DNA of 64,000 nt, from assembly GCA_030490835.1 (NCBI GenBank), contig CM059971.1, forward strand, positions 124,652,564 to 124,716,563, given 5' to 3'. Origin of the DNA: Annona cherimola (lineage: Eukaryota > Streptophyta > Magnoliopsida > Magnoliales > Annonaceae). The position numbers and the translations under genes were made by a program. The notes below the pieces were generated by a model. It saw nothing but the letters and a program-made list of their open reading frames with translations. It searched no databases and was not told the origin of the DNA. Positions 13,347 through 25,172 of the stretch are shown here, in pieces (the first letter of the stretch is position 1; every line of letters starts with the position of its first letter).

Positions 13347-13877
13347 TCAAGAAGAAGACTGCGAGGAAGGCCCGGACTCATCATCGTCGCCGTCGTTGCT
13401 TCGGTTCCTCTTCTTCTTCTTCTTCTTATACGGCACTCCCCGGGCCTTGGCTTGGCACTCCCTCACCTCCCTCAGATAGACACGGATCGCACCTCCAGCA
13501 AATGGGTTCGTCTCTGGCGACCCTCCATTCTCTTCATAGGCTGCCCGGAGGCGACCAATCAGAGCATCCAAGCTTCCCCAAGCTTGCCTAAGCGGGCAAG
13601 TGCAAGGCGCCGGCGGGTCCGGCTGGCCGTAGAAGGGACACCCAGTTAAGTGGACCTTGGTTTTCCCAAATTGATCAAGGTAGCGCAGGAATTCCAGCAC
13701 GTGGGCGCAGTTGCACTGGGCCAACGAAACTGGGGGCCTTTGATTCTTCAAATACTGCCCAAAGGTGTTCCAGTCCCTCCTCTTCTGCAACTCATACCGG
13801 CTCAGCTGGGGAGGTGGGGGAGGTGGATGCTGATCTCCCCCAGGCTGGGATGATGACCCTTGTCCATCTCCGGACAT
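13347..13877 (-). CDS. LSH: ALOG domain transcriptional regulator (LSH / G1-like family), single exon, 176 residues
   Basis: The predicted protein is complete. Residues 1-25 are a low-complexity Gly/Gln/Ser leader with a run of six prolines. The ALOG domain runs from about 26 to 150: [18 protein letters not shown], then [38 protein letters not shown] and [18 protein letters not shown]. Inside it is the family's zinc-ribbon insert with putative ligands His76, Cys80, Cys92 and Cys94. KKKKKKR at about 151-157 is the expected nuclear signal, and an acidic, serine-rich tail follows. ALOG proteins are plant nuclear DNA-binding regulators of light-dependent growth, organ boundaries and inflorescence meristems. 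ATG 13877 is the first ATG in frame; the frame stays open upstream to 14036 without another. The CN-C motif at 55-57 and AIRVYLREV with polylysine suggest the LSH5/6-type branch, from memory only. Family identity is firm; the exact member is not. Confidence 0.95.
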   Translation of the reverse strand: MSGDGQGSSSQPGGDQHPPPPPPQLSRYELQKRRDWNTFGQYLKNQRPPVSLAQCNCAHVLEFLRYLDQFGKTKVHLTGCPFYGQPDPPAPCTCPLRQAWGSLDALIGRLRAAYEENGGSPETNPFAGGAIRVYLREVRECQAKARGVPYKKKKKKRNRSNDGDDDESGPSSQSSS

Positions 13878-14100
13878 CGCTGAGGATGGATGAATCGCTC
13901 TTTCTTCTTCTCTTTTCCTCTCTAGAAGGCTAGGCGAGGAAATATTGGAGTTGAAGAGGAGAATGGAATATGAATTTAATGATGGAAGGTGGAGATCACA
14001 TGCGGCCCAACTGAGAGGACATTTGCATGACCCCACAAAGGTGCTCGCTCTTGCTCCCTTTTTCTTCTCTCTCTTTCACTCTCCCTCTCTCTCGCTACTT
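13878..14100 (-). promoter_or_regulatory. Leader and proximal promoter of the ALOG gene, with GA-rich tract and short uORF
   Basis: On the coding strand a GA-rich tract (about 14062-14098) lies 185-220 bp upstream of the ATG, as in many plant promoters or leaders. A 10-codon ORF (14028 down to 13996, ending ATGTGA) lies between this tract and the main start. No clear TATA box is visible in this span. Its role depends on where transcription begins, which I cannot see. Confidence 0.4.
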
Positions 14101-15594
14101 AGTTTCATTTTCTGAATGTTGATGTACATGTAAATAATAATAATAATAATTACATCACTAATTCACAATTATTGTACGACGCCGTCATCATTACGGTCAT
14201 CACCGTCGTCATTAGCATAGTCGCCGACGGGGCCCAAAAGGCGGTGACTCGGTTCAATGAATTGTAGGGTTGAATCCGAGTCATGGAATCTCTTTTGTGG
14301 GCAAGTGCCACTGCTTAGTTTCCCCAACAGGGCTGTTGCAAGAATAGGTTCAAACGCAGGTGAGTTGTATGTGCACCAAAACTGGAAGTCCTAACACCGA
14401 CTCAGTACGTATGACTCGTCTTAACCAAGATTTTTCTTTTCTTTCCTTTCCTTTTTTTTTTTTTTTTCAAAAAAAAAAGGCTGTTTAGTATTACTAAGAC
14501 TAAGGGATGTACAGGATCCCTAGTGTTACTTGCCGTTGCATTGTAAGAGGGAAAAGGAAAAAAATAAAAAGGACTCTGACGACTGTTGCATGTCCCTGCA
14601 AGTCTCATCCATGCATTTGTACATATGTACGTGTGTGTTCATGCTAGCTCACCCCTACATGAGTCCATGGTCGTAATTAGTCCTGCTGCGGTTAGCTTAC
14701 CATACATATTTGTAAAAATTTTAAATAAATAATAAAAAAAAAAGAGACAGAGACTCAGATTCTTGCCTACAACCCGCCGGAAAATCGGTTAATGTACGGT
14801 ACAATCTATTGTGCTTATTGACCATCCAAGCCGTCTGTGGGTCCCCTTCCAAACACCCAGCAAGGTATTTATAGAACAAATCTGGATCGCAGATATATTC
14901 AGTATAAGGCATATAATTGTGGCCCACTTGATGTGTGAACTAGGCTGTTTTTTTGTTGGGTGGTAAATAAGCCTTCCTTTTCAGTGGATCCTTTGTTTGC
15001 TTTCCAATCAACTTCTGGTCTGGACAGGATTCTACTCAAGAGCATCTCGATTTATTTCGATTGGAAAGCTCGTGTCCAACCACCTGTATAGTTATTTTAC
15101 TATCCATCCCAGCAAAGTAATGGGGTTAAGGCATTAAGCATATCATGTGCATGGTTCAGGTGGGCAGTTATTGGCTTGTCATCCAATAAGGTTGTAAACA
15201 TTCCCTTGCATGATCAGAGCGCTTGGCAGTTTCATTTCAACTTATCCCATTTTGGCCAGTTGTGCCGCAGCTTCATGTTAATTGTCTGCAATGATCACAA
15301 CTACTGCAAACATGCAAGTTGATCGGTAGTTGTAGGTGCGAAACAAGATTTTAGCTAGGTTGCAAAGCGACAACGAGAGCCTATATACCCCAGCAAGCAT
15401 TGGGCCCAAGAAAATCAGTTTTTGAAGGGTCCACTTTTCTTGGTATGGGTTTTTATAATAAAATAACTAAGAAGGGCACGAATGAATAAATAAAATTTTG
15501 TAGAGCCCACCTTGGGATAGACACCTAGCCATTGGGCTTTGAACCCTGTTCTATACCTAATTAAGCCGCTAAACTTCAAAACGTTCGAGTCCAT
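14101..15594. other. Upstream region of the ALOG gene
   Basis: Contains an (AAT)n run near 14133-14155 and moderately GC-rich sequence, with no second gene visible. It probably holds the distal promoter, but no site can be assigned with confidence. Confidence 0.35.
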
Positions 15595-15740
15595 TGCCCG
15601 GTTGGTGAAAGCTGTGGGCTTGCTCTCATTAGGTCGGGGGTTCTAATCTCCTTGGATGCAGCTTCAGGGGAGCTTTAGTCTCTTTTCTTTTATTTGGAAG
15701 CTTTGGTCCCCTAGTTATTTGATGTGGGTTTATTCTACAA
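15595..15740 (+). mobile_element. tRNA-derived SINE-like segment
   Basis: Box A-like TTGGTGAAAGCTGTGGG (about 15602) and box B-like GGTTCTAATCTCC (15639-15651) are spaced as in pol III SINEs. The 3' end is not clear. Confidence 0.4.
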
Positions 15741-16371
15741 AGTCGATATGCGGAGTTTGTTGTCACCTTTTACAAATTAAAACAATGTTTTAGGGCTACA
15801 CTGTAATAGATATTGAGATGATTATAAATATACAATAATCAAAGAACTTGAAATCGTTCGAGGTAATAAAACTTAGATATATACCAATATGTTAGCATTA
15901 TACCCGGTAACTTTTTTTTTTTTGATGGGTATATAATTACATGTATCTCAACACATATTATACTTGAAGAATACCCGGTAACTTTAGCTTTAGAGTGAAT
16001 ATGTAAAACAAAACAAATGATTTTTTTAAGTGAAAAAACAATGAAAATTTTGGATTGGGAAGATGAGTAATAGTGAAAATTTGTAAGTTTTATCAAATAT
16101 ATATCATGTCATGCCAAAGGGGATATACTAACCTCCTATATAATTCTTCAGAGAGATCTCTTAATTCAATGGTTTAGTCGAAGGTGAATATGTTAATAAT
16201 TTAAAGTATGCCTCCAATCCTATAGACCAAGTTCCATGAAATTAAATTCATCTAACCTTTCAATTTGAGTCTTATATGAATAGTTATCTAAAATCCATTC
16301 CTTTTATTCTTTTGAATTATTTATTTGATTAGGCAACTAAATTTAATCTTAATCAAAGATGTGCATAGCCC

Positions 16372-16618
16372 ACAACAGGATAGCACCCTGGTGGTACATG
16401 TTTTTGGCTCTTATGAGGTTGAAGTTTGTTAGAATCTCACTGTATGTCAGTGCATTATTTTCCTCTTGAATATGAGGATTTTATAGATTTCTCTAATTAG
16501 GTAGGGGTATCTATAAAAAAAAAAAATTCTTACTATGTTTGTGAGGGTTGTAAAAGTAAATAATTGTAATATTGGTAGTCATAGTGTATAAAATACCAAT
16601 AAAAAAGTGAAAAAAGAA
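16372..16618 (+). mobile_element. SINE-like element with 11-bp target duplication
   Basis: 247 bp flanked by GTGCATAGCCC on both sides (16361-16371 and 16619-16629). A box A-like TAGCACCCTGGTGG and box B-like GAGGTTGAAGTTTG lie near the 5' end, and the 3' end is A-rich (CAATAAAAAAGTGAAAAAAG). A truncated relative lies at 3737-3850. Box B is weak, so the tRNA ancestry is an inference. Confidence 0.6.
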
Positions 16619-17440
16619 GTGCATAGCCCTATCTAATGAAGTTAGAAAATCAATATTAAATTATTTAATTTATATGTTAATTTTAAAGCTTTTAATTTAA
16701 AATCTAAGTCATCTAAAATATTTTTCTTTGTAGTAAATAATTGTATAAATTATAATAGCATTCTAATGCGTCTATAAATATATAAGTACTTTTTATAATT
16801 TACAAAATATCATATATCTTTGTAAGTAGGTATGGCCTACCTAAAACTCCAGTTGAAATGATTTCTACTATTATAATAAATAAAATTATTTGAAAAAATA
16901 TGTCTAATTTTCATCATTAGAGTCTTTATATGACTCACTAAAACTTCTCACAATGTGATAGTTGCATTTTTAACTAAATATATTTCTAAAAAGGGCATAA
17001 TCATTTGTGCTCGGTAGCAAATGAGGCCATTGGCCGTGGGGCTAAAACTTTTTTTAATTTTTTTTTAAAAAATTATTCGGCTATTGACGTAGATTATTTG
17101 ATTTGTAAATTAAGTTTAAACTTAATCTGCAGATTAAATAACCTATATTAACATAGTGGTACAAAAGGAAATTGCAAAAATAATAATAATAAATGTTTCT
17201 GGCCAAATGATCATGTAAAAGGTTTAGATCTTGCAAATAAATCCATAAAATCAAGGGATTCGTTGAAAACCTTCCAGTAACCCATTCTCTTTGATCGTTC
17301 TAGTTCTATGAATGCTTACTTCTAGCACATTTTTTTTTTTTTAATCAAAAGATTCTGAAATTCATGATTCTGAATTCCTGTAAATAATATTTTCATCTCC
17401 GAGTGGACTGATTGTCCATTACTCTTTCATCATTAAATTA

Positions 17441-17848
17441 TTGAATCGAGTATGTCCCCGAAACCAAAATCCAGTGCAGTGCAATCATTTTTCTTTTGAG
17501 GAGGAACAATTAATATTATGGGCTATTCCTACATTGGATCAACGGCGCGCTACAAAACAAATTACGTTGTTATACTGTCAAAAAAAGTTTAATTTGGTTG
17601 AACAAGATTTCCAAATGGGTACAACAACTTGCGCCCTACCTTCTTTACTAGTAATCCGTCGATCTGATTTTCAAGACCAAGATTATGCTGCCTCACTTAC
17701 TGGGTTTGTTGGTCTAACATTCAAGCTGGAAAGGACAATATTAGGTTTTGTATTCTTCATGTCTTCTACTACACAAGTTAGTATTAATTCCCCGCATGAG
17801 AATGGGACCCAATTATCCATGCTTCCTCTTTTAGCAGTGTATTCATGA
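17441..17848 (+). other. Unrecognised 135-codon open reading frame
   Basis: The frame is unusually long for its AT-rich surroundings, and its product has ordinary composition (Cys, Trp, Gln-rich N part, hydrophobic C part) rather than the Lys/Asn/Ile bias of chance frames here. A second frame at 17918-18100 on the same strand could be a continuation. The first codon in the frame is TTG (17441), so it may lack a true start. I do not recognise the protein. It may be a captured or organelle-derived fragment, a decayed exon, or chance. Confidence 0.25.
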
Positions 17849-18597
17849 TTATATCAGGGAGGTTAAATAGTATCTATATTTTTAAAAAAAAATTCTATTC
17901 AAATCTGGTGGGGTATTTTGCCAGCGAATCATGACATACTGTTCCACATGGGAAAGCGACTATTTGTAATATCTAAGCTTTCTGATATAAGCGGGTTTTT
18001 ATCAATCGATTTTCTCTATCCTCGAAAGATAATAACAACCCTCTTTCATTCGGCAGTGAAATCTTCTCAAAAATGGAATAAAGGCAATGTATGCAGTTAG
18101 CAATCAAGTAGGTTTAATTCAAATATCAAATCCCTCCCTACCAAACTTTCGATGGGTGCTTATTCTTCAAGGTAAATCACCCACCAGCATTTCTTAATTT
18201 GATAAGAGGGAAACCTGTTCCATTTCTCTTCCAAAACTCCCACCAACACACCATGACCTAGATCTTCATGAATGCGCAGTTGTTTCTCTGAATTCTTTTT
18301 TAATCTCTATCCCTGATCCCTACAGTACTCAATAACTACATCTTGCTATAAAAATTAATAAATTCAAGTAATGTGTTCGGCCCACATGCCAACTTGATTA
18401 TTGTGCCAATTCATTCTTTTGACGGAATTTATTCCCTTGCTGGTGTTCTGTTGTCTATATCCTCATCCCAACGTTCAAAACTAGATATTTTGACTGATGA
18501 ATGAACAGACTGTGTAAACCGTGAGAAGGAGAAAGGAAAGAAAAGGGTTTGTCAGAGGTCTCTTCTGCCGGACTCCAATACGCACAATTTTCTCATA

Positions 18598-18795
18598 GGG
18601 TGTAAATTTAATAATATTGCTACTCATAGGTCCATTTCCAATACACTCAATTCCATAGGTTGTTATCAATAATAATATTGCTACTAAGGTAGTTATGTCG
18701 ATATTTCTCGGAAAAAATGGGAAATAAATACTCTGCCCGAATTTGAAGCCCGGACCTTCCATGCCTCAAGTGGGAAACCCCCTTTTTTTTCACCT
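18598..18795 (-). mobile_element. SINE-like repeat, copy 1
   Basis: On the minus strand: CCCACTTGAGGCATGGAAGG then box B-like GGGCTTCAAATTCGGG, then a 3' part with CCGAGAAATATCGACATAAC and TAGCAATATTATT. A second copy lies at 19553-19700 in the same orientation. Two minus-strand frames here (69 and 93 codons) fall within this repeat and are not called. Confidence 0.45.
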
Positions 18796-19552
18796 GCAAA
18801 GGCATTCAAGAAGTCAATGAAATCACAGCCACTACATGATTTTGAAGTTTTCCAAACAAAGACTAGCATCATTTGCGTATTTGCTCCACAAAACAGTATC
18901 ACGGATGAGACACACCAACGTCAGTATTCATGATGTTTTTTTTTTTTTTTTTTTGGGTAGGTTACATATGTTTCTCAGTTTATAATACATATTTTGTTTC
19001 AGGCATTAATACGAAACTTCTTGTTGATATTGTCACAAAATATAAAAAGGCCCTTCTCATATCACAGTATTTTATTCGAAAGTGAAAAAAAAAAAAATTA
19101 AAAGATTAAGAAAGAGAATTAGTTTCAAAAAGTATCCGTTTATAATTAATAATTATATGTGCCACTGTTTTTAACATTTAAAAACAGTTTGAAATATCAT
19201 CATACGATTGAGCTTAACTGTAATATTAGATGGAAAAAATGTAAGTTGTATACCTAATAAAGAAATAACTCATATGTTGGACGTAATAGACGTCATCTTC
19301 CGAATATTCTATAACGATGAACCAATAGAAAAAATTACTGCAACAAAAACATTTTGGGTGCGTTTGGTTATAAACAATTTCTACGGAACGAATAAAAAAT
19401 GTTACATATAACATTATAAGCAAATGTTTCATACAGATTTATATGCAATAAATAAGCATTTGCTACATAAATTACAATATTTATGTATTCCATAGCATAT
19501 TTTTTTTGATTCTTTGTATTTACAATTCACCTTAAGTACAAATCATAATCTA

Positions 19553-19700
19553 AACGTGTAAATTTAATAATATTGCAAACAAAGTAGTTATAGAGACATT
19601 GTTCCAAAAATAAAAGATAAATTTTCTCTATCGAGACTAGAAACGTGTACCTCTTGCACCCCAAATGGAACTCTTTGCTAAACGTTCTAGTCAAGTGCTA
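19553..19700 (-). mobile_element. SINE-like repeat, copy 2
   Basis: Shares with 18598-18795 the sequence around AGTAGTTATAGAGACATT (plus strand) and the AATTTAATAATATTGC block. It is more diverged at the promoter end. Confidence 0.4.
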
Positions 19701-19987
19701 TTCATAGCATATATATATTTTTGAATGTATACTCAGTTGTTACATTGAGGTAGCAGAAAGTGGGAAGAAGTTGTAAGAAATTTTTTATTTTTGCCTCCTC
19801 CTAAATACATCCGTAATAAATTTTGTTATTGCGCACATTGATTTTTTTTATTATGAATAGATAGGAGAATCAATTTTTAAAAATTACTGCTAGCAATGAT
19901 TTTTGACAAGCATTTAACCACACCTAATTTTTATTATAAAAATACTAATCAACATGACCGCATAATTATTATCACTAAATTTATATT

Positions 19988-20032
19988 TTAATAATAATAA
20001 TAATAATTTGATGATGGTGATGATGATGATAA
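19988..20032. repeat. (TAA)n and (GAT)n microsatellites
   Basis: Six or so TAA units followed by a GATGAT run. No non-LTR reading frame adjoins, but a GAT-rich tail could mark an old RTE insertion. Confidence 0.7.
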
Positions 20033-20209
20033 ATTAAAAAGAAGATTGTGTTGGCAATTAAATTGTAACAAAATTTCCATTGGCAAATGCAAAATAAATT
20101 ATTGATGTGTATACACACACGATGATGATGATTTACACTATTTGATCAATGCCGTTAGCAATTCATAATATTGTTGTTACATGTATTAATTTATTGAGCT
20201 AGGATTCGG

Positions 20210-20538
20210 TGCAACTAGGAAAATAACTCTTTCTTTAAAAATTATTTTATAATTTTTTGAAATTCATATGCGGGCAACAGCATGAATATCCCATATATAC
20301 AGTTTTTACATTGTTTATTTTTTTTAGATATTTTATTTTGAATTTTAAAAACCGAAAAATAAGCTATTTCTCATATGCCAACACATGAGAAATAGATTTT
20401 TTATTTTTTAAAATTCAAAATAAATATTAAAAACATATAAAAACTATATATATGAGAATTCATGTTAGGGCGGAAATTTGAATTTCAAAAAAACTAAAAA
20501 AATAATTTTAGAAAAAGGATTTGTGCTGGATCAGACGG
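20210..20538. mobile_element. Foldback MITE candidate related to 8230-8557
   Basis: The centre AATAAGCTATTTCTCATATG is mirrored by CACATGAGAAATAGATTTTT, and the outer arms (ATTCGGTGCAACTAGGA; reverse complement TCTGATCCAGCACAAATCC) match loosely. It is of the same size and layout as 8230-8557. Confidence 0.4.
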
Positions 20539-21324
20539 CTAATTTATCACTCTTTCGATAAAAGGTAACAAAAGGTTGTTACCAAAAGTTTTTAAAATAT
20601 CACTAATTATATCTTTTACAATAAAAAAAACTACGCAGCTAAAATTAAGTCACAAAAGATACCTTTTCTTGTAGTGTTGAAAGAGACCTGGAATCTCTTT
20701 ATTCATTTTATCTTTCACATGATCACGAAATTATGTACATTCACGTGTTTTATAGAATGATGTTGGGTCTATTTATAGCAGCATGAACAATCACATGATG
20801 GTTAATAACAGAACTAACTAGAGAAGTGGTTCCATGGTGAGGGTTGCATGATGAAATCTGGCTCTATTGTTTTTATTTATAGCGATTTTTTTTTTAGATT
20901 GAAAAGATTCACCATATATGTATTTGCCGTCAGTATTGGGAAATATGATTTAGTTTGATATCAATTGTTTTGAAAGTACAGATAAATTACAATCAAATAA
21001 GCAATCAACTAGATAAAAAAATACAATACACATTTAAGAAGAGAACTTTTTAATCTAGAAGAGAAAAAGCATCGAAGACAAATGTGAATCCGCTGCGTAA
21101 ACATGCTACAAACACAAAATTCTAATGAATCACACTCATTTTATAAATATCTATCACTCATTCTGTAGATATCTCTTTTATATCCAATCAAAATACTTTA
21201 ACAAACCCCTTTTGCACACCCATAGAGACACTTTAGAAACTACATAATGGTCCATTCGTCTTTCTAGGCTCCTCTCCAATGCTCCATTAAATCCTTAATT
21301 AATACCTCTATAAATAAAACTCTC

Positions 21325-21415
21325 AATCATGCCTCGTGGCTTAGCCCCGCTAGTAGCACATTGTGGCACATGGCCACCAGGTCAAGTTTTTGACCCTCCT
21401 CTCCCCCTCGTAAAA
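21325..21415 (+). mobile_element. Short SINE-like segment
   Basis: CGTGGCTTAGCCCCGCTAG resembles box A, and AGGTCAAGTTTTTGACCC sits at the expected box B distance but forms a hairpin and departs from consensus. A run of A follows at 21413. Weak evidence. Confidence 0.25.
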
Positions 21416-21850
21416 AAAATCTCAAAGATTACTTATGAAGTGATAATACACACTTTTATACATTCATTAAGCACTCTCACATGCTAGTTATTAAGCAAAT
21501 AAATTATAAGTAGAATACAAGACACAATCATAACATTCACATAGACTCTTGTTGGCATTAAAATAACCCTATGTAAAGCTCAAATAAGATTTGATGGGAT
21601 GCGGCATGTAATAGAAAGTCTAATAACTACTTCTTTAGATGCCTTTTTTTATAACGATGTGATATTTTCATGATTTTTAACCATTTATCAACTAATACCA
21701 TATTGGATTACACTTTTAATTCACCAGGAAAATTGTCCTTAAAAATATTTAGTCTTTTATCTATATGAATATAACTTTAGCTAGATGTACTAGAATTTCT
21801 TAGCATATACCTATTTGATTGCAAATAATATGATTTGTAAATACACCTAC

Positions 21851-22911
21851 TTTTTTTAGGAGGATATCATTACAACATACCGGATAGCATCTCATCTCTC
21901 TTCTCCTTAATTATTTGTACAAGGAGGAGCCAAAAGAAAGGGGATGACTTCCCAAAAATCAAAAAATCAGGGGACATGATGTTAAAAGAACAAAAGTGAG
22001 TGACCTCATCCGGCATTTGATCAGTCTAAATTTTACTACTTTCCTCCCCTTCCACCGCCATCTTAGCAAGTTGGTGGGCAATTTTGTTTCCCTCCCTCAC
22101 AATGTGGTGGAAACTAGAATGCTAGAATTGATTTTTTAACTCCTTGATCTGCTTCACCAACATCCCATAGGTAGATCTGATTTCAATATCATTTTGAATC
22201 CAATGAATTACAAGCTGAGAGTTAGATTCAATTTTTGCTTCGGAATATTTAGATCCAACATTCATTTCATACCGAATAAAATTTCTTTAAGTTCCTGTTC
22301 CAACGAATTAGGAGGTCCTCTTTCTTTCCATAATCTTGCAGCCCCAAAAGACCCATTCCAATCACGAATTACAGCCCCATAACCCACAGAAAATGATGAT
22401 TTCTTATTGCCAAAATCCACATTGATTTTCAGTCTTCCCCTAAGTGGTTTGGACTACTTTGATGTGTTTGAGTTATCCATTAGTCCCCTTTTCAACAGTA
22501 GGGTAGATGATTGATATTGATGCAAGTAGGCTCTACTCAACTGCATTGTTTCTTGTATAGGCCTCATCTGCTCATCTGGCCCATTTGTTTCTAAAGTACC
22601 AGATTCTCCAGCAGCATGTGATGAAGAGAGTTTGTGAGGAGAGGTCCTTTCTATTATCCAGAGCATCCAGAATGTCTTTTAAGTCAGTCTAGTCCCTATT
22701 ATGAAGATGAGTGAAAGCAGCATTGTTGAAGATGTCTTTTGTTTTGTAGCAGATCCAAAATAAATGAAGGCAGTTCTCAAATTCCTCTCTAACACCACAA
22801 AGCAAATAGTATGGTTCAACCTGAATACCTCTTTTAGCCAGATTTTCTTTTGCCAGAAGAGTGTTCATGTATAATCTCCAACCAAGCAGTTAAATCTTCC
22901 TTGGGGCCTTT
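21851..22911 (-). pseudogene. L1-type LINE 3' half: reverse-transcriptase zinc-binding region and RNase H domain
   Basis: Reading the minus strand from 22911 down: a zf-RVT-like part (WRLYMNTLLAKENLAKRGIQ, then CGVREEFENCLHLFWIC), then an RNase H-like part (SVGYGAVIRDWNGSFGAARL, KIESNSQLVIHWIQNDIE, IVREGNKIAHQLAKMA). At least one frameshift lies between GMK and KIESN, and there are in-frame stops. The plus-strand T run at 21851-21857 is the likely poly(A) tail. Upstream it is cut at the Mutator-like MITE. This domain order fits plant L1-type non-LTR elements. Confidence 0.75.
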
Positions 22912-23322
22912 GTTTGCCACATTTACCCACTTAGGTTAATTAAAATTGCAAATATGTTCATATAGTTTTAGAAATTGCAAATGACGTCACATAGTTTGAC
23001 CACAATTGCAAAATACTCAAATCATTATGGTGTTGTTATTGCACCATCATGGCTTGAGTATATTTGCAAAGATATGCAAACTACATGAGTATATCTACAA
23101 TTTCAAAAATTAAGTGAGTATATTTACTTTCGCAAATATACCCACGTAATTTATATATGTTTTCACATATACCCATGTCGTGATACTGCAGCAATGACAT
23201 CATAACAATGTGAGTATATTTGCAATCATAGTCAAACTATATAGGGTAATGTGATATTTCTAAAACTATTTAGATATATTTACAATTATAATCAAACTGA
23301 GTGAGTGTATTTGCAAATAGTT
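22912..23322. mobile_element. Mutator-like MITE, second copy of the 28490 family
   Basis: The left arm has AAAATTGCAAATATGTTCAT, and the right arm in reverse complement reads GCAAATACACTCACTCAGTT. Interior blocks with GAGTATATTTGCAA match the 28490 copy. Its left edge coincides with the break of the L1-type LINE, so it may have cut that element. Confidence 0.6.
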
Positions 23323-24975
23323 AACTACTTAAGAGTCTTTATATTAAGTTTAATGCAACAATTTTAATTTTTAAAAAGTCCTTCACCTAAAACACTTTTT
23401 AAAATTTCCTTATATGACATTATTTGTAGCAAAAATTCTTCTGTGTATAATAAAGACTTGTTACCTCTATGTATATTGAATTTTACAGCACTTAAGATTA
23501 TATGCAACCAAATGTACGTATATTTGTCTGCAAAACCGTTGTCGAATACGGTCTGTGTCCATTATACTATCAAATTTTGAAATTCAACAAACCATTTGAA
23601 AAGATTTTTTATGTTCAGGCCGAACTAACTTTTTAATTAACACGATTTTCAATGACTTGAATGAATAAATAATTTAAGAATGATGGTTGGATTAAATCAA
23701 GCAAAATCTACGATATAAAAAAAAAAAAAAGCAAAACCTTGACATTTTGTAAACAGCGGAAGGTAAAAATTAAATGGCGCAGCGTTACCATGGAATCAAT
23801 CCTCATCGACAAGTCAAGGAAAAGCGGTAGCCTTTTTGGTGATGCCATCTTTCAGTGGGTGCAGTTTCAGTACAGCAATCTTCGTCATCAACCAATATAA
23901 AAGATTCTGCCTAAATCAGTATGTAAAATGAGAACTATTCATTTTTTTGACCGATATTCATTATTTTGTTAATATCCACAAAAACTTTATACAAAATTGT
24001 AAATATTAGTTTCCTTAACTAGGCCAACTACAAATCATACACGTTAGAGTCTGTTTCAAACCATATAAGATTCTTAAATTGAATCTGTATCACTATTTTC
24101 AAAATAATTTCTTAATCTTCAATATAACTTTTTTAATTTCAATATAACTTTACCCATTTCCAATGAGTATACATCATTGCATTTTCATCTCATATACAGA
24201 TTCGATCCAACAATCTTTTATAATTTAGAACAAATAAATCATACAAGATTTTATAATGTTTAGAATAGGTAAACCACACAAGATTCTTGGATACAAATCT
24301 TAGTTGAAGAAGATTCCAAATAAAGTAAGATATTAGTTATGGTTGACATATATTTCTTATTTTTCTTCCAATAGGAATTAGATACGAAATAAAACAATTG
24401 ACAAGTTTGTTAATCAAACCTAAAGCAAAATCAACGACATTTATTTTCACAACTAAGATAATTATTCAAGAAAATGATATATTATGCATAAAAAACTACC
24501 CATAATCAGTTAAAATTATTTTACTTGAAAATTGTAATATGTCAAATATATGCATAGAAAAAATATTGTGAATGATTTGAATCTAATTAAATAATGTTAA
24601 TAACCCAAAATAAGAGAGCGGTGGCAATATTTCAATGATTATATATTATATATTTGCATAGATGAGACCTTTTTGTTGTATCGATAGAAATAGACATGCA
24701 TACACACATATAATATATATTTTATATAGATAATTTTTAATTGTATATTAATATTTGATTGCATTAGATGTATTTTAACTTAAATTATGTCATTACAAAT
24801 AGTTTGTTTCTTTCGAGTAGAATATTTGGTTAAATATAGTCACTTTTATATAAATGCAAATTTTTCTGTAGAAAGATGGCCACGTATAACAAATTTTGTT
24901 GCTGCGATGTATATGTTTCACCACCTTAATTCCTTCTTCCAATCTTGGTGTATCACCATCTTTATTTCCTTCTCC

Positions 24976-25071
24976 AGCCTTGTAAATGTTGTATGCCGAC
25001 ACGCACAAGCCGCGAGGGAGTGGGAACATGGCCTTTCTTTGTTCCGATCTTGTAAATGTTGTATGCCGACA
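24976..25071. repeat. Two copies of a 22-bp motif
   Basis: CTTGTAAATGTTGTATGCCG followed by ACA occurs near 24978 and 25048, 70 bp apart, next to a (GA)n run. Confidence 0.7.
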
Positions 25072-25149
25072 TATAAGTCCTGTCTATCTTTTGGCGTGTG
25101 GTGCATTCATGCAATCATCTTTATCATTACGAGAGTTATCATTACGAGA

Positions 25150-25172
25150 AAGAGAGAGAGAGAGAGAGAGAG
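25150..25172. repeat. (GA)n microsatellite
   Basis: A GA run of about 11 units. Confidence 0.85.

Noticed and set aside
13335..13853. Plus-strand frames across the ALOG gene
   Set aside because: They are antisense shadows of the ALOG coding sequence.
13347..14036. A 229-residue version of the ALOG protein with a longer N-terminus
   Set aside because: The extension starts at GTG and has no ATG; the first in-frame ATG gives the 176-residue protein that fits the family.
20100..20130. A GATGATGAT run as a second RTE tail
   Set aside because: No RTE coding sequence adjoins it, so a simple microsatellite is the better reading.
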